DNA of 64,000 nucleotides from Vibrio cyclitrophicus (GCF_024347435.1 NZ_AP025480.1:3348001-3412000); one strand, 5' to 3'; numbered from the stretch's first letter, positions 23,721 through 32,844 are shown. Numbers and translations: made by a program. Notes: generated by a model from the sequence alone, not told the origin.

Positions 23721-25001
23721 ATGAATGTTCGCGCTGCTGCTGCAAATGTCCTATTCCAAGTTGTCGATAAAGGCCACTCTCTTTCACACGCTCTCCCTGC
23801 GGCTCAAAAAACGATCCGTCCGCGAGACCATGCTCTACTGCAAGAGATTTGCTACGGCGCACTTCGTTACCTGCCTCGCTTGGAGTCAATCGCTAACGAA
23901 CTGATGGAAAACTCGCTTAAAGGTAAAAAGCGCGTATTCCACCACCTGATCTTAGTAGGCATTTACCAGTTGAGCTTTATGCGCATCCCTTCGCATGCTG
24001 CCGTTGCTGAAACAGTTGAAGCAACCAAAACGCTGCGCGGCCCAAGCCTGAGTGGTTTGATCAACGCAGTACTTCGCAGCTACCTGCGCGATCAAGAAGA
24101 GCTAGATGAAAAAGCAGTTAGCCACAATGCGGGCAAATACAGCCATCCAAGCTGGATTCTAAAAATGCTTCAAGAAAGCTACCCAGATCAGTGGGAGCAA
24201 CTGATTGAAGCAAACAACAGCAAAGCACCAATGTGGCTGCGCGTAAACCGTCAACACCACACTCGTGACGAGTATGTTGAACTGCTTAAAAACGAAAACA
24301 TTGAATACACACTGCACCCAGAAGCGGCTGATGCCATAAAATTAGCGTCACCTTGTGATGTTACTTTGCTTCCGGGTTTCGACAGAGGTTGGGTATCTGT
24401 ACAAGATGCTGCAGCTCAACTTTCTGTTGATTACCTAACACCCAAAGATGGTGAGCTAATCCTAGACTGTTGTGCAGCGCCAGGTGGTAAAACTGCGCAC
24501 ATTCTTGAACATACTCAAGACACTGAAGTGGTTGCGATTGACAGTGATATTAAACGCCTAGACCGTGTTTACGATAACCTTGAACGCCTACAACTGCGTG
24601 CCGACGTAATCTGTGGCGATGCTCGCTACCCTGAAGAGTGGTGGATGGGTGATAAGTTCGACCGTATCCTGCTTGATGCTCCTTGTTCAGCGACTGGCGT
24701 AATTCGTCGTCACCCTGACATCAAGTGGCTACGTCGTGCATCTGATATTGATGCACTAGCAGAGCTGCAAAGCGAGATCATGGATGCAATGTGGCGTCAG
24801 CTGAAAGAAGGCGGCACCATGGTTTATGCGACATGTTCTATCACGCCGCAAGAAAACGTGCTGCAAGTGAAAGCATTCCTTGAGCGTACCGAGAACGCAA
24901 CGCTTGTTGGGTCTGATATCGAAAATCCAGGTCGTCAAATACTGCCTGGAGAAGAAGATATGGATGGCTTCTACTACGCAGTTCTAGTAAAACAGGCATA
25001 A
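23721..25001 (+). CDS. rsmB: 16S rRNA m5C967 methyltransferase
   Basis: Methylates cytosine 967 of 16S rRNA using S-adenosylmethionine. I chose the ATG at 23721 ([18 protein letters not shown], 426 residues against about 429 in E. coli). The ATG at 23691 adds ten poorly conserved residues. An N-terminal NusB-like helical domain (1-140) precedes the methyltransferase core. The core has the SAM loop [12 protein letters not shown], the [14 protein letters not shown] segment, and the nucleophilic cysteine in YATCSI. It follows fmt with a hairpin between them and ends at a terminator. Confidence 0.95.
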   Translation: MNVRAAAANVLFQVVDKGHSLSHALPAAQKTIRPRDHALLQEICYGALRYLPRLESIANELMENSLKGKKRVFHHLILVGIYQLSFMRIPSHAAVAETVEATKTLRGPSLSGLINAVLRSYLRDQEELDEKAVSHNAGKYSHPSWILKMLQESYPDQWEQLIEANNSKAPMWLRVNRQHHTRDEYVELLKNENIEYTLHPEAADAIKLASPCDVTLLPGFDRGWVSVQDAAAQLSVDYLTPKDGELILDCCAAPGGKTAHILEHTQDTEVVAIDSDIKRLDRVYDNLERLQLRADVICGDARYPEEWWMGDKFDRILLDAPCSATGVIRRHPDIKWLRRASDIDALAELQSEIMDAMWRQLKEGGTMVYATCSITPQENVLQVKAFLERTENATLVGSDIENPGRQILPGEEDMDGFYYAVLVKQA

Positions 25002-25006
25002 CAACT

Positions 25007-25046
25007 AACAGCGGCTAAGAATTTATTTCTTAGCCGCTGTTTCTTT
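25007..25046 (+). terminator. Intrinsic terminator after rsmB
   Basis: AACAGCGGCTAAGAA and its complement form a stem of about 15 bp with a short T/A loop, ending in TTTCTTTC. It closes def-fmt-rsmB before trkA. Confidence 0.8.
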
Positions 25047-25110
25047 CTAGTGCATTATCAAAACAAAGTGAGATCACTAGAATTACGACGGTAAAGAAAA
25101 GAGACAGGCT

Positions 25111-26487
25111 ATGAAGATCATTATCCTAGGTGCAGGCCAAGTTGGCGGTACCCTTGCTGAAAACCTGGTTGGTGAAAACAACGACATCACTATTGTCGAC
25201 CGTAATACTGACCGACTTCGTGAACTTCAGGATAAATACGACCTTAGGGTTGTAAACGGTTATGCCAGCCACCCGAACACACTACGTGAAGCGGGCGCGC
25301 AAGATGCCGACATGTTGGTTGCCGTAACCAACATGGATGAAACCAACATGGCTGCGTGTCAGGTTGCCTTTTCTCTTTTCAACACACCAAACCGAATTGC
25401 CCGCATTCGCTCTCCTCAATACCTAGAAGAGAAAGAAGCGCTATTCAAGTCTGGTGCTATCCCAGTCGATCACCTGATCGCACCCGAAGAGCTAGTGACC
25501 AGCTATATCGAGCGCCTGATTCAATACCCAGGCGCATTGCAGGTTGTGAGCTTTGCTGAACAGAAAGTTAGCCTCGTCGCAGTAAAAGCCTACTACGGTG
25601 GTCCACTGGTCGGTAACGCCCTATCTGCTTTGCGTGAGCACATGCCGCACATCGATACTCGTGTTGCTGCTATTTTCCGTCAAGGCCGCCCTATTCGCCC
25701 GCAAGGCACTACCATCATTGAAGCAGACGATGAGGTTTTCTTCGTGGCCGCGAGTAACCATATCCGCTCAGTAATGAGTGAACTGCAACGCCTAGAGAAG
25801 CCATACCGCCGCATCATGATTGTCGGAGGTGGTAACATTGGTGCAAGCTTGGCGAAACGCCTTGAGCAGAGCTACAGCATCAAGCTTATCGAACGTAGTT
25901 ACACTCGTGCTGAGAAGCTATCTGAAGAATTAGAAAACACCATCGTATTCTGTGGTGATGCCGCCGACCAAGAACTGCTAACCGAAGAGAACATCGATCA
26001 GGTGGATGTGTTCATTGCCCTAACCAATGAAGATGAAACCAACATCATGTCCGCTATGCTGGCTAAGCGAATGGGTGCCAAGAAGGTAATGGTACTGATT
26101 CAGCGTGGTGCTTACGTCGACCTTGTTCAGGGTGGTGTGATTGATATTGCGATATCGCCACAACAAGCGACCATTTCTGCGTTGCTTACTCACGTTCGTC
26201 GTGCTGATATTGTAAACGTATCCTCTCTACGTCGTGGCGCTGCAGAGGCGATCGAAGCCATTGCTCACGGTGACGAAACCACATCGAAAGTCGTTGGCCG
26301 AGCGATTGGCGACATCAAACTGCCACCGGGCACCACTATTGGTGCAATTGTTCGCGGAGAAGAGGTTCTTATTGCGCACGATAGAACCGTAATTGAACAA
26401 GATGACCACGTTGTGATGTTCCTAGTGGACAAGAAATACGTACCTGATGTTGAGTCTCTATTCCAACCGAGCCCATTCTTCTTATAG
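25111..26487 (+). CDS. trkA: Potassium uptake regulatory subunit TrkA
   Basis: This cytoplasmic NAD-binding subunit of the Trk potassium channel has 458 residues in two tandem RCK units. Each has a Rossmann loop: [15 protein letters not shown] at about 4-18 and [14 protein letters not shown] at about 235-248. Each is followed by an RCK_C ligand domain. It gates the membrane subunit TrkH, encoded 96 bases downstream on the same strand. The gap before the ATG contains AAAGAGACAGG as a ribosome site. Full length and both nucleotide sites intact. Confidence 0.97.
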   Translation: MKIIILGAGQVGGTLAENLVGENNDITIVDRNTDRLRELQDKYDLRVVNGYASHPNTLREAGAQDADMLVAVTNMDETNMAACQVAFSLFNTPNRIARIRSPQYLEEKEALFKSGAIPVDHLIAPEELVTSYIERLIQYPGALQVVSFAEQKVSLVAVKAYYGGPLVGNALSALREHMPHIDTRVAAIFRQGRPIRPQGTTIIEADDEVFFVAASNHIRSVMSELQRLEKPYRRIMIVGGGNIGASLAKRLEQSYSIKLIERSYTRAEKLSEELENTIVFCGDAADQELLTEENIDQVDVFIALTNEDETNIMSAMLAKRMGAKKVMVLIQRGAYVDLVQGGVIDIAISPQQATISALLTHVRRADIVNVSSLRRGAAEAIEAIAHGDETTSKVVGRAIGDIKLPPGTTIGAIVRGEEVLIAHDRTVIEQDDHVVMFLVDKKYVPDVESLFQPSPFFL

Positions 26488-26583
26488 CCTTGTTCTCGTA
26501 AGCTTCTTCTCGCAACTTTCTTTTTGTGAGAACGACGCTCCGGCACAAAGCTGTAATCTATTTAAGCTATGGTCTATTAAGCT

Positions 26584-28029
26584 ATGGTCAACTTTCGTCC
26601 GATATTATTAGTGATAGGGTTAGTGTTATCAAAACTCGCCCTTTTCATGTACATCCCTACATTGGTTGCCTTTTTTACTGGCACCGGTGGCTTCCTCGAG
26701 TTTGGTCAATCGGTAGTGATCACGCACATTGTGGCGTTCATCTGCTTAAGCTTAGGCCGTTCAGCTAATTTCCGACTTGGGGTGCGAGACATGTTCCTGA
26801 TCACCTCTTTGGTCTGGACTATTGCCAGCGCCTTCGCTGCACTACCCTTTGTCTTCATCAACCACATCAGCTTCACTGATGCCTATTTTGAAACCATGTC
26901 GGGTATCACCACGACAGGATCAACCGTATTAAGCGGCTTAGACAGCATGGCACCAAGCATTCTATTATGGCGATCTATATTGCAGTGGCTTGGTGGTGTT
27001 GGGTTCATCGTAATGGCAGTAGCGGTTCTACCAATGCTTAACGTCGGTGGTATGCGCTTGTTCCAAACTGAGTCTTCCGATTGGTCAGATAAAAGCAGCC
27101 CGAGAGCAAAAACCGTCGCCAAGAACATCGTGGCGGTCTATTTGGTATTAACAGGCCTATGCTTGGTGAGCTACCTATTTGCGGGCATGAGTGTGTTTGA
27201 TGCCATCAACCACTCATTTACCACGCTATCTACAGGCGGTTACTCAACCTCAGACGGTTCTATGAACCACTTCTCGAACAGCGCTCACTGGGTGGGTACT
27301 GTATTCATGTTCTTAGGTGGCTTACCGTTTTTACTCTTTGTCAGTGCGCTGCGCGGTAGAAAGCTCTCTATCCTCTACAAAGATGCCCAAGTGAGAGGCT
27401 TCGCTTACCTATTCTTAGTCACCAGTGCTGTGATATCCACATGGCTGGTGGTCAGAGATGGCTACACGGTATTGGATGCGATGCGTGTTTCGATGTTTAA
27501 CATTGTGTCAATCGTCACCACAACTGGTTTTGGCTTAGAAGACTTCACCGCGTGGGGCGCTTTGCCTACCACGCTGTTTGCCTTTTTAATGATGGCGGGC
27601 GCGTGCTCAGGTTCAACCTCTGGCGGTATCAAAATCTTCCGCTTCCAAATTGCAATGACCATGCTCCATAAACAAATGATGAAACTGATTCATCCATCGG
27701 GCGTGTTTGTTCAACGCTATAATCAACGACCAGTCAGTGACGACATCGTACGTTCACTCGTTGCATTTGGTCTGATGTTCTTTATCACGATTATCTTAAT
27801 TGCCGGTGGGCTGAGTGCGATGGGACTTGATCCTGTAACCAGTATATCCGGTGCTATCACAGCCGTTGCCAATGTTGGTCCAGGAATGGGCAGCGTGATC
27901 GGTCCAACCGGAAACTTTGCTCCACTGCCTGACGCCGCAAAATGGCTATTAAGTTTAGGAATGCTGATGGGGCGACTCGAGATACTGACGCTCATCGTTC
28001 TATTTTTCCCAGCCTTTTGGCGACGCTAA
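26584..28029 (+). CDS. trkH: Trk potassium channel membrane subunit TrkH
   Basis: This 481-residue membrane protein has four repeats of a membrane-pore-membrane unit. The selectivity-filter segments are visible in order: TTTGSTVLSG, LSTGGYST, VTTTGFG and ANVGPG, each with the conserved glycine. The extra N-terminal membrane helices are typical of TrkH over KtrB. It works with TrkA immediately upstream for potassium entry coupled to the membrane potential. The start MVNFRPIL agrees with the family; an upstream overlapping frame is not real. DUF3157 follows closely. Confidence 0.96.
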   Translation: MVNFRPILLVIGLVLSKLALFMYIPTLVAFFTGTGGFLEFGQSVVITHIVAFICLSLGRSANFRLGVRDMFLITSLVWTIASAFAALPFVFINHISFTDAYFETMSGITTTGSTVLSGLDSMAPSILLWRSILQWLGGVGFIVMAVAVLPMLNVGGMRLFQTESSDWSDKSSPRAKTVAKNIVAVYLVLTGLCLVSYLFAGMSVFDAINHSFTTLSTGGYSTSDGSMNHFSNSAHWVGTVFMFLGGLPFLLFVSALRGRKLSILYKDAQVRGFAYLFLVTSAVISTWLVVRDGYTVLDAMRVSMFNIVSIVTTTGFGLEDFTAWGALPTTLFAFLMMAGACSGSTSGGIKIFRFQIAMTMLHKQMMKLIHPSGVFVQRYNQRPVSDDIVRSLVAFGLMFFITIILIAGGLSAMGLDPVTSISGAITAVANVGPGMGSVIGPTGNFAPLPDAAKWLLSLGMLMGRLEILTLIVLFFPAFWRR

Positions 28030-28055
28030 CCAAGCACAAAATCAAGGAAACACAG

Positions 28056-28646
28056 ATGAAATCATACGTACTTCTCGCTGGCGCATTGCTCGCAAATTCA
28101 GTATTCGTAAGTGCTGCCTTTGCGGATCAAATGGTCACACTACCTGATGGCAAACAAGTGTTACTCAAAGATGATTATACTTGGCAATATGTGGCACCGA
28201 AGCAAACGGAAGCAGCAGCGACAACATCAGAGATCGCCGTCCCTGTTGCAGCAGCACCTGTCGTAGCCGTCCCGGTAGCGACGAATACTCGTGGCACAAC
28301 GGTTGTGGTTAATAGTAAAAAACCAAGCTTACAGCTGTCTCAATCAGGAGTGGATGTTGTACTGGGTGCAAGTCGCTATGAAAATGGTGAGCTTATTATT
28401 CCGACTGCCATCACCAACCAAGGCACTCAAGCTGTCATTTTGGTATCACTTAACATCAGCGTATTTACTGTAGAAGGCGAGTTGTTGGCAGAAGAAAAAG
28501 TTGCAGTGTGGAAATCAATCAAACGAATGGCCGATACATATTTGCGACCAAAGACAGGTGAGGAAGGCAAGCTAATCAAGCTCGACCTAGAACAACACCC
28601 TGAATATCAGATCAAAGCTGAAATTACTGAAGTACTAGCTCGCTAA
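28056..28646 (+). CDS. DUF3157 family exported protein
   Basis: This 196-residue protein has a clear signal peptide ([20 protein letters not shown] ending near AFA-D). After it comes a short beta segment [20 protein letters not shown], like other small envelope proteins, then an alanine/valine/proline-rich linker (about 52-85). A C-terminal domain of about 100 residues carries the DUF3157-type sequence. Function is unknown. AAGGAAA stands before the ATG. It starts 26 bases after trkH and may share its transcript. It ends convergently with the next gene, overlapping by 4 bases. Confidence 0.82.
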   Translation: MKSYVLLAGALLANSVFVSAAFADQMVTLPDGKQVLLKDDYTWQYVAPKQTEAAATTSEIAVPVAAAPVVAVPVATNTRGTTVVVNSKKPSLQLSQSGVDVVLGASRYENGELIIPTAITNQGTQAVILVSLNISVFTVEGELLAEEKVAVWKSIKRMADTYLRPKTGEEGKLIKLDLEQHPEYQIKAEITEVLAR

Positions 28647-29296
28647 ACTGGAGTCACGTACAAGTAAATAGCGAAGAAATGGCAAGCGCAGCCCGCCAAA
28701 ACAAACAAGTGCCAGATGGCATGATTGTAAGGGATGCGTTTTGCCACATAGAAAATCACCCCCAAAGAGTAGATCACACCGCCAAGCGCTAATAATACCA
28801 AACCGCCCATCTCGATATTCATCGCTAGTTGATACACCACTATCAACGACAACCAACCCATCGCTAAATATGTCACCAATGACAAGCGCTTAAATCGATA
28901 GACAAAAGCAATCTTCATTATAATTCCGACCAACGCGATACCCCAGATTACCGCCATCAACCCCATTGCTAATGGTGTTCTTAAGCTCACTAACAAGAAT
29001 GGCGTATAACTGCCAGCAATCAGTAAATAAATCGCGCAGTGATCAAGAGTTTTGAGTAAGCGCTTGGTTTTCTCAGTGGTGATCGAGTGGTACAACGTGG
29101 AAGCAAGAAAGAGCAGAATAATACTGCTGCCATACACCGCCATACTGGCAACAGTAAGCATGTCGGCTTGGTAATCAAAAGCACGAATCAGCAATAGGAC
29201 CAGGCCTACCACACCAAGTACAACGCCCAAACCATGGGTTATCGCATTAGCGCGTTCTTCAATATCACTGTATTCGCTAGCCGATGATGCAGACAT
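28643..29296 (-). CDS. trhA: Hemolysin III / TrhA (YqfA) family membrane protein
   Basis: This 217-residue integral membrane protein with seven predicted helices belongs to the hemolysin III/PAQR-related family. Conserved polar residues likely to bind metal are present: ANAITHGLG near 16-24, SxLYHS ([10 protein letters not shown]), [17 protein letters not shown], and [18 protein letters not shown] near the end. Bacterial members have been linked to membrane energetics and fluidity; a hemolytic role is not implied. The gene has its own upstream region with a striking 24-bp palindrome and converges on DUF3157. Confidence 0.85.
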   Translation of the reverse strand: MSASSASEYSDIEERANAITHGLGVVLGVVGLVLLLIRAFDYQADMLTVASMAVYGSSIILLFLASTLYHSITTEKTKRLLKTLDHCAIYLLIAGSYTPFLLVSLRTPLAMGLMAVIWGIALVGIIMKIAFVYRFKRLSLVTYLAMGWLSLIVVYQLAMNIEMGGLVLLALGGVIYSLGVIFYVAKRIPYNHAIWHLFVLAGCACHFFAIYLYVTPV

Positions 29297-29341
29297 GGTT
29301 ATCCTACTAGAGTAAATGTTCGATTTGCCTAGTATTACACA

Positions 29342-29365
29342 TTAAGCTTACACGTGTAAGCTTAA
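29342..29365. promoter_or_regulatory. 24-bp perfect palindrome upstream of trhA
   Basis: Both arms (TTAAGCTTACAC and its complement) match over 12 bp with no spacer, centred between 29353 and 29354 on CACGTG. It lies 46 bases before the trhA ATG and about 55 bases past the Spo0M-like stop. No T run follows on either strand, so an operator for a dimeric regulator is more likely than a terminator. The regulator is unknown. Confidence 0.6.
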
Positions 29366-29419
29366 ATTATTATGACGTAAATGCTGCTAAGTATGTGTGA
29401 CCGAATCGCTCCTCAGACA

Positions 29420-30211
29420 CTAAGAAGCGTTGTCTAAATACTCAAGCACCATTTTGCCCGCATCTTCTGGTGAGGTATCCAATGGCACACTCAACTGACG
29501 CTGCAGCTGACCAATGCCTAGCAAGCTAGCCAACATACCTTTTGCACCATCGCGATTGCGGTCTATCTCAAACCACAGCTTAAGCTCCGTATCATCACGA
29601 TGAGCAACCACTTCCAGCTCACGCCAGCGGCCATGATAAGGGCCTGTGGTTGGAACAAATTCAAACTCTTGTACAAACGGTAATTCAAAGCCATCTACCG
29701 CTTCACATTCAACTTGGCGAATGCGCAGACCTTGAGCTTCGAGTTCGTTAAAAATGCCATCAAGTAGCGCATCAGGACGAACCGTTAAAATATCCTTATC
29801 CGAAGGGTCAATCGCCATCGCAATATCGAGCCCGGTTTCAAGCCACACCTTTGAGTCACCAATCGTCACAGGGGTATTCAACGGCACATCAAACTCGCAT
29901 TCAAAGTCACGAGTTTCTCCCGGCTGAATCACAAAGGAATACGGCAGGCTCCATTTGGCCAACGAGTATGTTTGGTGCATTCGACGTGTTTGACCGCCCT
30001 CTTGCCTTTGCGAATTAGTGGTCACTTCTTTTATGTAGCGACAACACAGGTTGAGATCGATGTTATCTATCTCCTGCGGTTGAGAGCCACCATACACATG
30101 CACAATAATGCTCGCCTTTTGCCCTGGATAAAGCACTTCCTGTTGCAATACAGAATCCACTTTGGCAGATCCAATACCAAAACTTGCTAACGTTTTCTTT
30201 AAGAACGACAT
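29420..30211 (-). CDS. Spo0M-like (SpoOM family) protein
   Basis: A 263-residue soluble protein of the SpoOM family, which has an arrestin-like beta-sandwich. The opening SFLKKTLASFGIGSAKVD and the later PGQKASIIVHVYGGSQPQEI match that family as I recall it. The name comes from a Bacillus sporulation-control protein, but vibrios do not sporulate, so the role here is unknown. I chose the ATG at 30211 because AAAGGAGG is five bases upstream; a GTG two codons earlier overlaps that site. The gene is monocistronic by position. Confidence 0.8.
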   Translation of the reverse strand: MSFLKKTLASFGIGSAKVDSVLQQEVLYPGQKASIIVHVYGGSQPQEIDNIDLNLCCRYIKEVTTNSQRQEGGQTRRMHQTYSLAKWSLPYSFVIQPGETRDFECEFDVPLNTPVTIGDSKVWLETGLDIAMAIDPSDKDILTVRPDALLDGIFNELEAQGLRIRQVECEAVDGFELPFVQEFEFVPTTGPYHGRWRELEVVAHRDDTELKLWFEIDRNRDGAKGMLASLLGIGQLQRQLSVPLDTSPEDAGKMVLEYLDNAS

Positions 30212-30354
30212 ATGCACCTCCTTTAAAACATCATCTTAAGCCTGAAAGAGGTTCAAACTCAAATATACTGCTCACACTATTTTAGCTCTAATATCGTCTA
30301 TTTATCACTCAAGCGTCGATCGATAACTTAGATAGTGATAATCTAAGCCTTGAT

Positions 30355-30486
30355 ATGCATGCATATCATTATCCTGATTTATTATTCGGATTGGCGAAAG
30401 CCAGACGAGTGACTCTTCAAGTAATTGAAGCGGATCTCATGGTAAATCAGGCCATTAGATTGGCAATGGATATGCCTGACCGTTAG
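30355..30486 (+). CDS. Unassigned small ORF (43 aa)
   Basis: ATG to TAG, 43 residues, beginning MHAYHYPDLLFGLAKARRVT and ending in an amphipathic helix-like stretch (QAIRLAMDMPDR). I do not recognise it. There is no good Shine-Dalgarno before the ATG (upstream is TAAGCCTTGAT). It lies in a 580-base gap between a minus-strand gene and yihD. It could be a small protein, a decayed gene or chance sequence within a non-coding RNA. Confidence 0.3.
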   Translation: MHAYHYPDLLFGLAKARRVTLQVIEADLMVNQAIRLAMDMPDR

Positions 30487-30494
30487 GTAAATGA

Positions 30495-30662
30495 ATGCGC
30501 CCAACAGCTGTCAGGTTCTCGCACACCAACCGTAGTGCGATGCGTCGTCGTAGTGGCTTTGCTGCCGCTCCAATGGCTAAGAAATTGGCTCCAACAATGA
30601 CTTTAGTTGAGAAGACTGCTTTATTAGCACCGACTGCAACAAAAGTAATTAAAGCCGCTTAA
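30495..30662 (+). CDS. Unassigned small basic Ala-rich ORF (55 aa)
   Basis: ATG to TAA, 55 residues, with a basic centre (MRRRSGFAAAPMAKKLAP, residues 16-33) and an Ala/Thr/Leu-rich end (TALLAPTATKVIKAA). The frame's preceding codon is TGA, so this ATG (or the internal ATG at 30540) is the earliest start. The TAGG before it is a weak ribosome site. Codons of the second half (CGT, GCT, ACT, AAA) resemble highly expressed genes. It stops two bases before a strong terminator, which supports a real transcript. Function unknown. Confidence 0.4.
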   Translation: MRPTAVRFSHTNRSAMRRRSGFAAAPMAKKLAPTMTLVEKTALLAPTATKVIKAA

Positions 30663-30663
30663 T

Positions 30664-30692
30664 AAAAAGCGCAGTTTTTACTGCGCTTTTTT
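30664..30692 (+). terminator. Strong intrinsic terminator ending the 30.3-30.7 kb interval
   Basis: AAAAAGCGCAGT-TTTT-ACTGCGCTTTTTT is a 12-bp perfect stem with a T run. It sits just after the TAA of the 55-residue frame, implying that something upstream on the plus strand is transcribed. Confidence 0.85.
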
Positions 30693-30744
30693 CTTGCCCT
30701 ATCCTTTCTGAAATGTGTTTACACATTGGTATTCCCTACCTGAT

Positions 30745-30782
30745 TTGATACCTTAAGCCACAAATCATTATAAAATTTGTGG
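30745..30782 (+). promoter_or_regulatory. yihD promoter overlapped by a dyad
   Basis: TTGATA (30745-30750) and TATAAA (30769-30774), 18 bases apart, form a plausible promoter. The -10 box lies in the loop of a dyad CCACAAAT/ATTTGTGG (30758-30782). The right arm touches the GGAG ribosome site of yihD. Confidence 0.45.
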
Positions 30783-30792
30783 AGAATAAAGT

Positions 30793-31056
30793 ATGAAGTG
30801 TCATCGTATTGAAGAACTGCTTGAATTGATGGAGCCTGAGTGGCAGAAAGATCAAGAGCTTAACTTGTTAGAATTCATCATTAAACTGTCAAAAGAAGCG
30901 GGCTACGAAGGTAAACTTGAAGAACTGACAGACGACGTTCTGATCTATCACCTCAAAATGCGTAACAGTGAAAAAGATGAAATGATCCCAGGCCTGAAAA
31001 AAGACCAAGAAGATGACTTCAAAACCGCGATTTTAAAAGCGCGTGGTATCCTTTAA
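30793..31056 (+). CDS. yihD: YihD family protein (DUF1040)
   Basis: 87 residues, closely similar in recalled sequence to E. coli YihD (89 residues): both start MKC, share [13 protein letters not shown] in the middle, and end DFKTAxLxARG. It is a small cytoplasmic protein of unknown function. GGAG lies seven bases before the ATG. In E. coli yihD is directly followed by srkA and dsbA; here ccoG lies between them. It has its own terminator. Confidence 0.9.
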   Translation: MKCHRIEELLELMEPEWQKDQELNLLEFIIKLSKEAGYEGKLEELTDDVLIYHLKMRNSEKDEMIPGLKKDQEDDFKTAILKARGIL

Positions 31057-31108
31057 CAGCTTAAATGCGTTAAAGCTTAATTGCCTTATCAATAAATTGC
31101 TCAATTCT

Positions 31109-31136
31109 AAAAAGCGACCTCTTGGTCGCTTTTTTG
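31109..31136 (+). terminator. Intrinsic terminator after yihD
   Basis: AAAAAGCGACC-TCTT-GGTCGCTTTTTT makes an 11-bp stem with a six-base T run, about 53 bases past the yihD stop. Confidence 0.85.
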
Positions 31137-31188
31137 TTTCTGTTCGCTATTTTTTCGTCACAACTGTTATGACTTTTGTTGTTAAAGG

Positions 31189-31230
31189 TTGATAGCGTTA
31201 AAGAAATGAGAACAAGATTGTCGTTATAAT
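31189..31230 (+). promoter_or_regulatory. ccoG promoter with FNR-like site
   Basis: TTGAT-AGCG-TTAAA (31189-31202) matches 8 of 10 fixed positions of the FNR consensus TTGAT-N4-ATCAA. TATAAT follows at 31225-31230. If transcription starts about 7 bases after that box, the site is centred at -41.5, the usual class II FNR position. The regulation is inference. Confidence 0.45.
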
Positions 31231-31383
31231 CGCCATCCATAAGAATCTTCTAAAATAATAAGAGTGAGTGCGATAACAACAAATGCACCAAGCTCAATTT
31301 CAATAGGTTCTCTAAACCATACTTTCAAGTAATGTCGTCATGCCCTCTTTAACAGGGCAAACAAGCCACAAAAAGGATAGTCC

Positions 31384-32802
31384 ATGAGTCAGGATAAAAT
31401 CGATATCAAAGATGTGACGCCTAAAACCTTTAACCCGAAAACACATAAAGGTAATGGAGATCGATTTAACCCAAGTAACCGAATCTATGTTCGAGAAAGC
31501 AAAGGTAAATTCCAACAACTGCGCCGTTATGGCGGTTGGTTCTTACTTTTACTTTTTGCGCTTATCCCATGGATTCCATTTGGTGAGCGACAAGCGATCT
31601 TACTCGATATCGGCAGCCAGCAGTTTAACTTCTTTGGCACCACGCTGTACCCGCAAGATCTGACGCTCCTCGCCATCCTATTTATGATTGCTGCGTTCGG
31701 CTTGTTTTTTATCACAACCTTTTTAGGCCGTGTTTGGTGTGGCTACTTGTGTCCTCAGACCGTGTGGACCTTTATGTACATCTGGTTCGAAGAAAAGCTA
31801 GAAGGCGCTGCCAATAAGAGAAGAAAACAAGATTCAGGTAAACTGACAAGCAATCTAATCGTTAGAAAAATCCTCAAACACATCGCATGGTGGGCAATTG
31901 CAATCGCAACAGGACTAACCTTTGTCGGTTACTTCATCCCTATCAAAGAGTTGGTGATTGGCTTCTTTACCTTTAACTCGTCTTTCTGGCCGGTGTTTTG
32001 GGTACTGTTCTTTGCAGGCTGTACTTATGCCAATGCCGGTTGGATGCGTTCAATTGTTTGTCTGCACATGTGTCCTTACGCGCGCTTCCAATCGGCTATG
32101 TTCGATAAAGACACTTTCATCGTTGGTTACGACACAGAACGTGGTGAAAGCCGCGGCCCTCGTTCTCGCAAAGCCGATCCAAAAGAGCTTGGCCTTGGTG
32201 ACTGTATTGACTGTAATTTATGCGTTCAAGTTTGCCCGACAGGTATCGATATTCGTGACGGCCTACAATACGAATGCATTAACTGCGGTGCGTGTATTGA
32301 TGCCTGTGACCACACGATGGAACGTATGGGCTATGAAAAAGGCCTGATCAACTACACCACAGAACATAGACTTGAAGGTCACTCAACCAAGGTGATGCGC
32401 CCTAAACTCTTAGGCTATGGTGTAATATTGATCGTTATGCTGGGTTTATTCTTTGCACAAATCGCAAGTGTTGATCCTGCAGGCTTAAGCGTTCTGCGAG
32501 ATAGAAACCAGCTATTTAGAATCAATACTCAAGGGCTTGTCGAAAATACTTACAACTTGAAAGTCATCAACAAAACTCAGCAAGAGCAAGAGTACAAACT
32601 TGATGTGAAAGGGTTACCCAATTCTATCTGGTACGGTAAGCAAACCATTACGGTCGATCCGGGCGAGGTTTTGAACCTACCTATCAGTTTGGGGGTCGAC
32701 CCAGAAAAACTGAGCTCACCAGTTTCGACAATTCAGTTTATACTCTCGGATAATGAAGAGTTTACGATGGAAGTAGAAAGCCGCTTTATCAAGAAACTCT
32801 GA
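31384..32802 (+). CDS. ccoG: Cytochrome oxidase accessory protein CcoG (RdxA/FixG)
   Basis: This 472-residue membrane iron-sulfur protein is needed for assembly of cbb3-type cytochrome oxidase, with a proposed role in copper reduction. Five membrane helices are visible in the first 215 residues and one near 345. Membrane-proximal motifs WCGYLCPQTVW and CLHMCPYARF resemble the NapH family. Two [4Fe-4S] clusters follow: CIDCNLCVQVCP and CINCGACIDACD. The C-terminal IG-like domain (about 370-472) completes the family architecture. It stands between yihD and srkA, with no cco oxidase genes nearby. Confidence 0.94.
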   Translation: MSQDKIDIKDVTPKTFNPKTHKGNGDRFNPSNRIYVRESKGKFQQLRRYGGWFLLLLFALIPWIPFGERQAILLDIGSQQFNFFGTTLYPQDLTLLAILFMIAAFGLFFITTFLGRVWCGYLCPQTVWTFMYIWFEEKLEGAANKRRKQDSGKLTSNLIVRKILKHIAWWAIAIATGLTFVGYFIPIKELVIGFFTFNSSFWPVFWVLFFAGCTYANAGWMRSIVCLHMCPYARFQSAMFDKDTFIVGYDTERGESRGPRSRKADPKELGLGDCIDCNLCVQVCPTGIDIRDGLQYECINCGACIDACDHTMERMGYEKGLINYTTEHRLEGHSTKVMRPKLLGYGVILIVMLGLFFAQIASVDPAGLSVLRDRNQLFRINTQGLVENTYNLKVINKTQQEQEYKLDVKGLPNSIWYGKQTITVDPGEVLNLPISLGVDPEKLSSPVSTIQFILSDNEEFTMEVESRFIKKL

Positions 32803-32844
32803 TACCAAGCCTCTCACGGATTGGTATAACTTCCCTATAAATGG

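Noticed and set aside
30355..30662. Reading the two small ORFs as one frameshifted gene
   Set aside because: The frames are bounded by stops (TAG at 30484-30486, TGA just before 30495) and I know no protein that spans both, so a single frameshift cannot be supported.
31958..32347. 129-codon frame overlapping ccoG in another phase
   Set aside because: Covers the iron-sulfur domain of ccoG, which is strongly conserved; the alternative product has no features.
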